From Acidobacteriota bacterium (GTDB lineage Bacteria; Acidobacteriota; Terriglobia; Terriglobales; Acidobacteriaceae): DNA of 5,614 nucleotides. Made by a program: the position numbers and the translations under genes. The stretch is taken from positions 1 through 5,614 of the forward strand of contig JAJZMO010000118.1 of assembly GCA_021798235.1 (NCBI GenBank), read 5' to 3'. The notes beneath the pieces are model-generated. The model was not told the origin of the DNA. It saw only the letters and a list, made by a program, of their open reading frames with translations, and did not search any database. Numbering within the stretch: the first letter of the stretch is position 1; each line of letters starts with the position of its first letter. Below, piece after piece: positions 5,573 to 5,614 of the stretch.

Positions 5573-5614
5573 ATTGGTGTTGCGGTGGACCTGCCGGCGG
5601 GGTGTCCTGGTGAT

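Noticed and set aside
5586..5592. TGGACCT beyond the tRNA as a further arm-type repeat
   Set aside because: It is a short partial match on the chromosomal side of the tRNA and is likely by chance.

Overview
The window holds two mobile modules next to a chromosomal tRNA gene. Reading left to right: about 97 bases with no recognisable gene; an IS21-family insertion sequence at about 98-3023, with its genes on the minus strand; a plus-strand rep-xis-int cassette at 3045-5480; and a minus-strand tRNA-Pro(CGG) gene at 5496-5572, whose encoded CCA end lies 15 bases from the integrase stop codon.

The insertion sequence carries istA (DDE transposase, D190/D255/E301) and istB (AAA+ ATPase helper), joined by an ATGA overlap. 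A third, doubtful 110-codon ORF is joined to istB by a second ATGA overlap and runs almost to the left end. Both ends carry tandem copies of a degenerate repeat built from a GGTTATCACC-type block and a CCGGCCATA-type block. Two more copies lie inside the 5' part of istA, where they encode a duplicated EVITGF peptide.

The cassette encodes an HUH-type rolling-circle replication initiator with cysteine clusters, a 65-residue excisionase-like winged-helix protein, and a tyrosine recombinase with the full R-K-H-R-H-Y set. The excisionase and integrase genes overlap by one base (TGATG). A perfect 20-base palindrome follows the rep stop codon. Gene order, the initiator type and the tRNA-Pro location resemble the rep-xis-int end of pSAM2-like actinomycete integrative elements. 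The moderate GC content and the integrase N-terminus do not look like Streptomyces, however. They suggest a Gram-negative-type host of moderate GC, perhaps Acidobacteriota; this is a weak inference from protein style only. No conjugation, capsid or cargo genes lie in the window, and the far att site is not visible. The rest of the element presumably lies to the left, and the insertion sequence has separated it from rep.

Likely interplay: the integrase recombines the element at the 3' end of tRNA-Pro, the excisionase biases recombination toward excision, and the initiator replicates the excised circle by a rolling-circle mechanism. The insertion sequence ends only about 20 bases before the rep start, so it has probably replaced the original rep promoter region.
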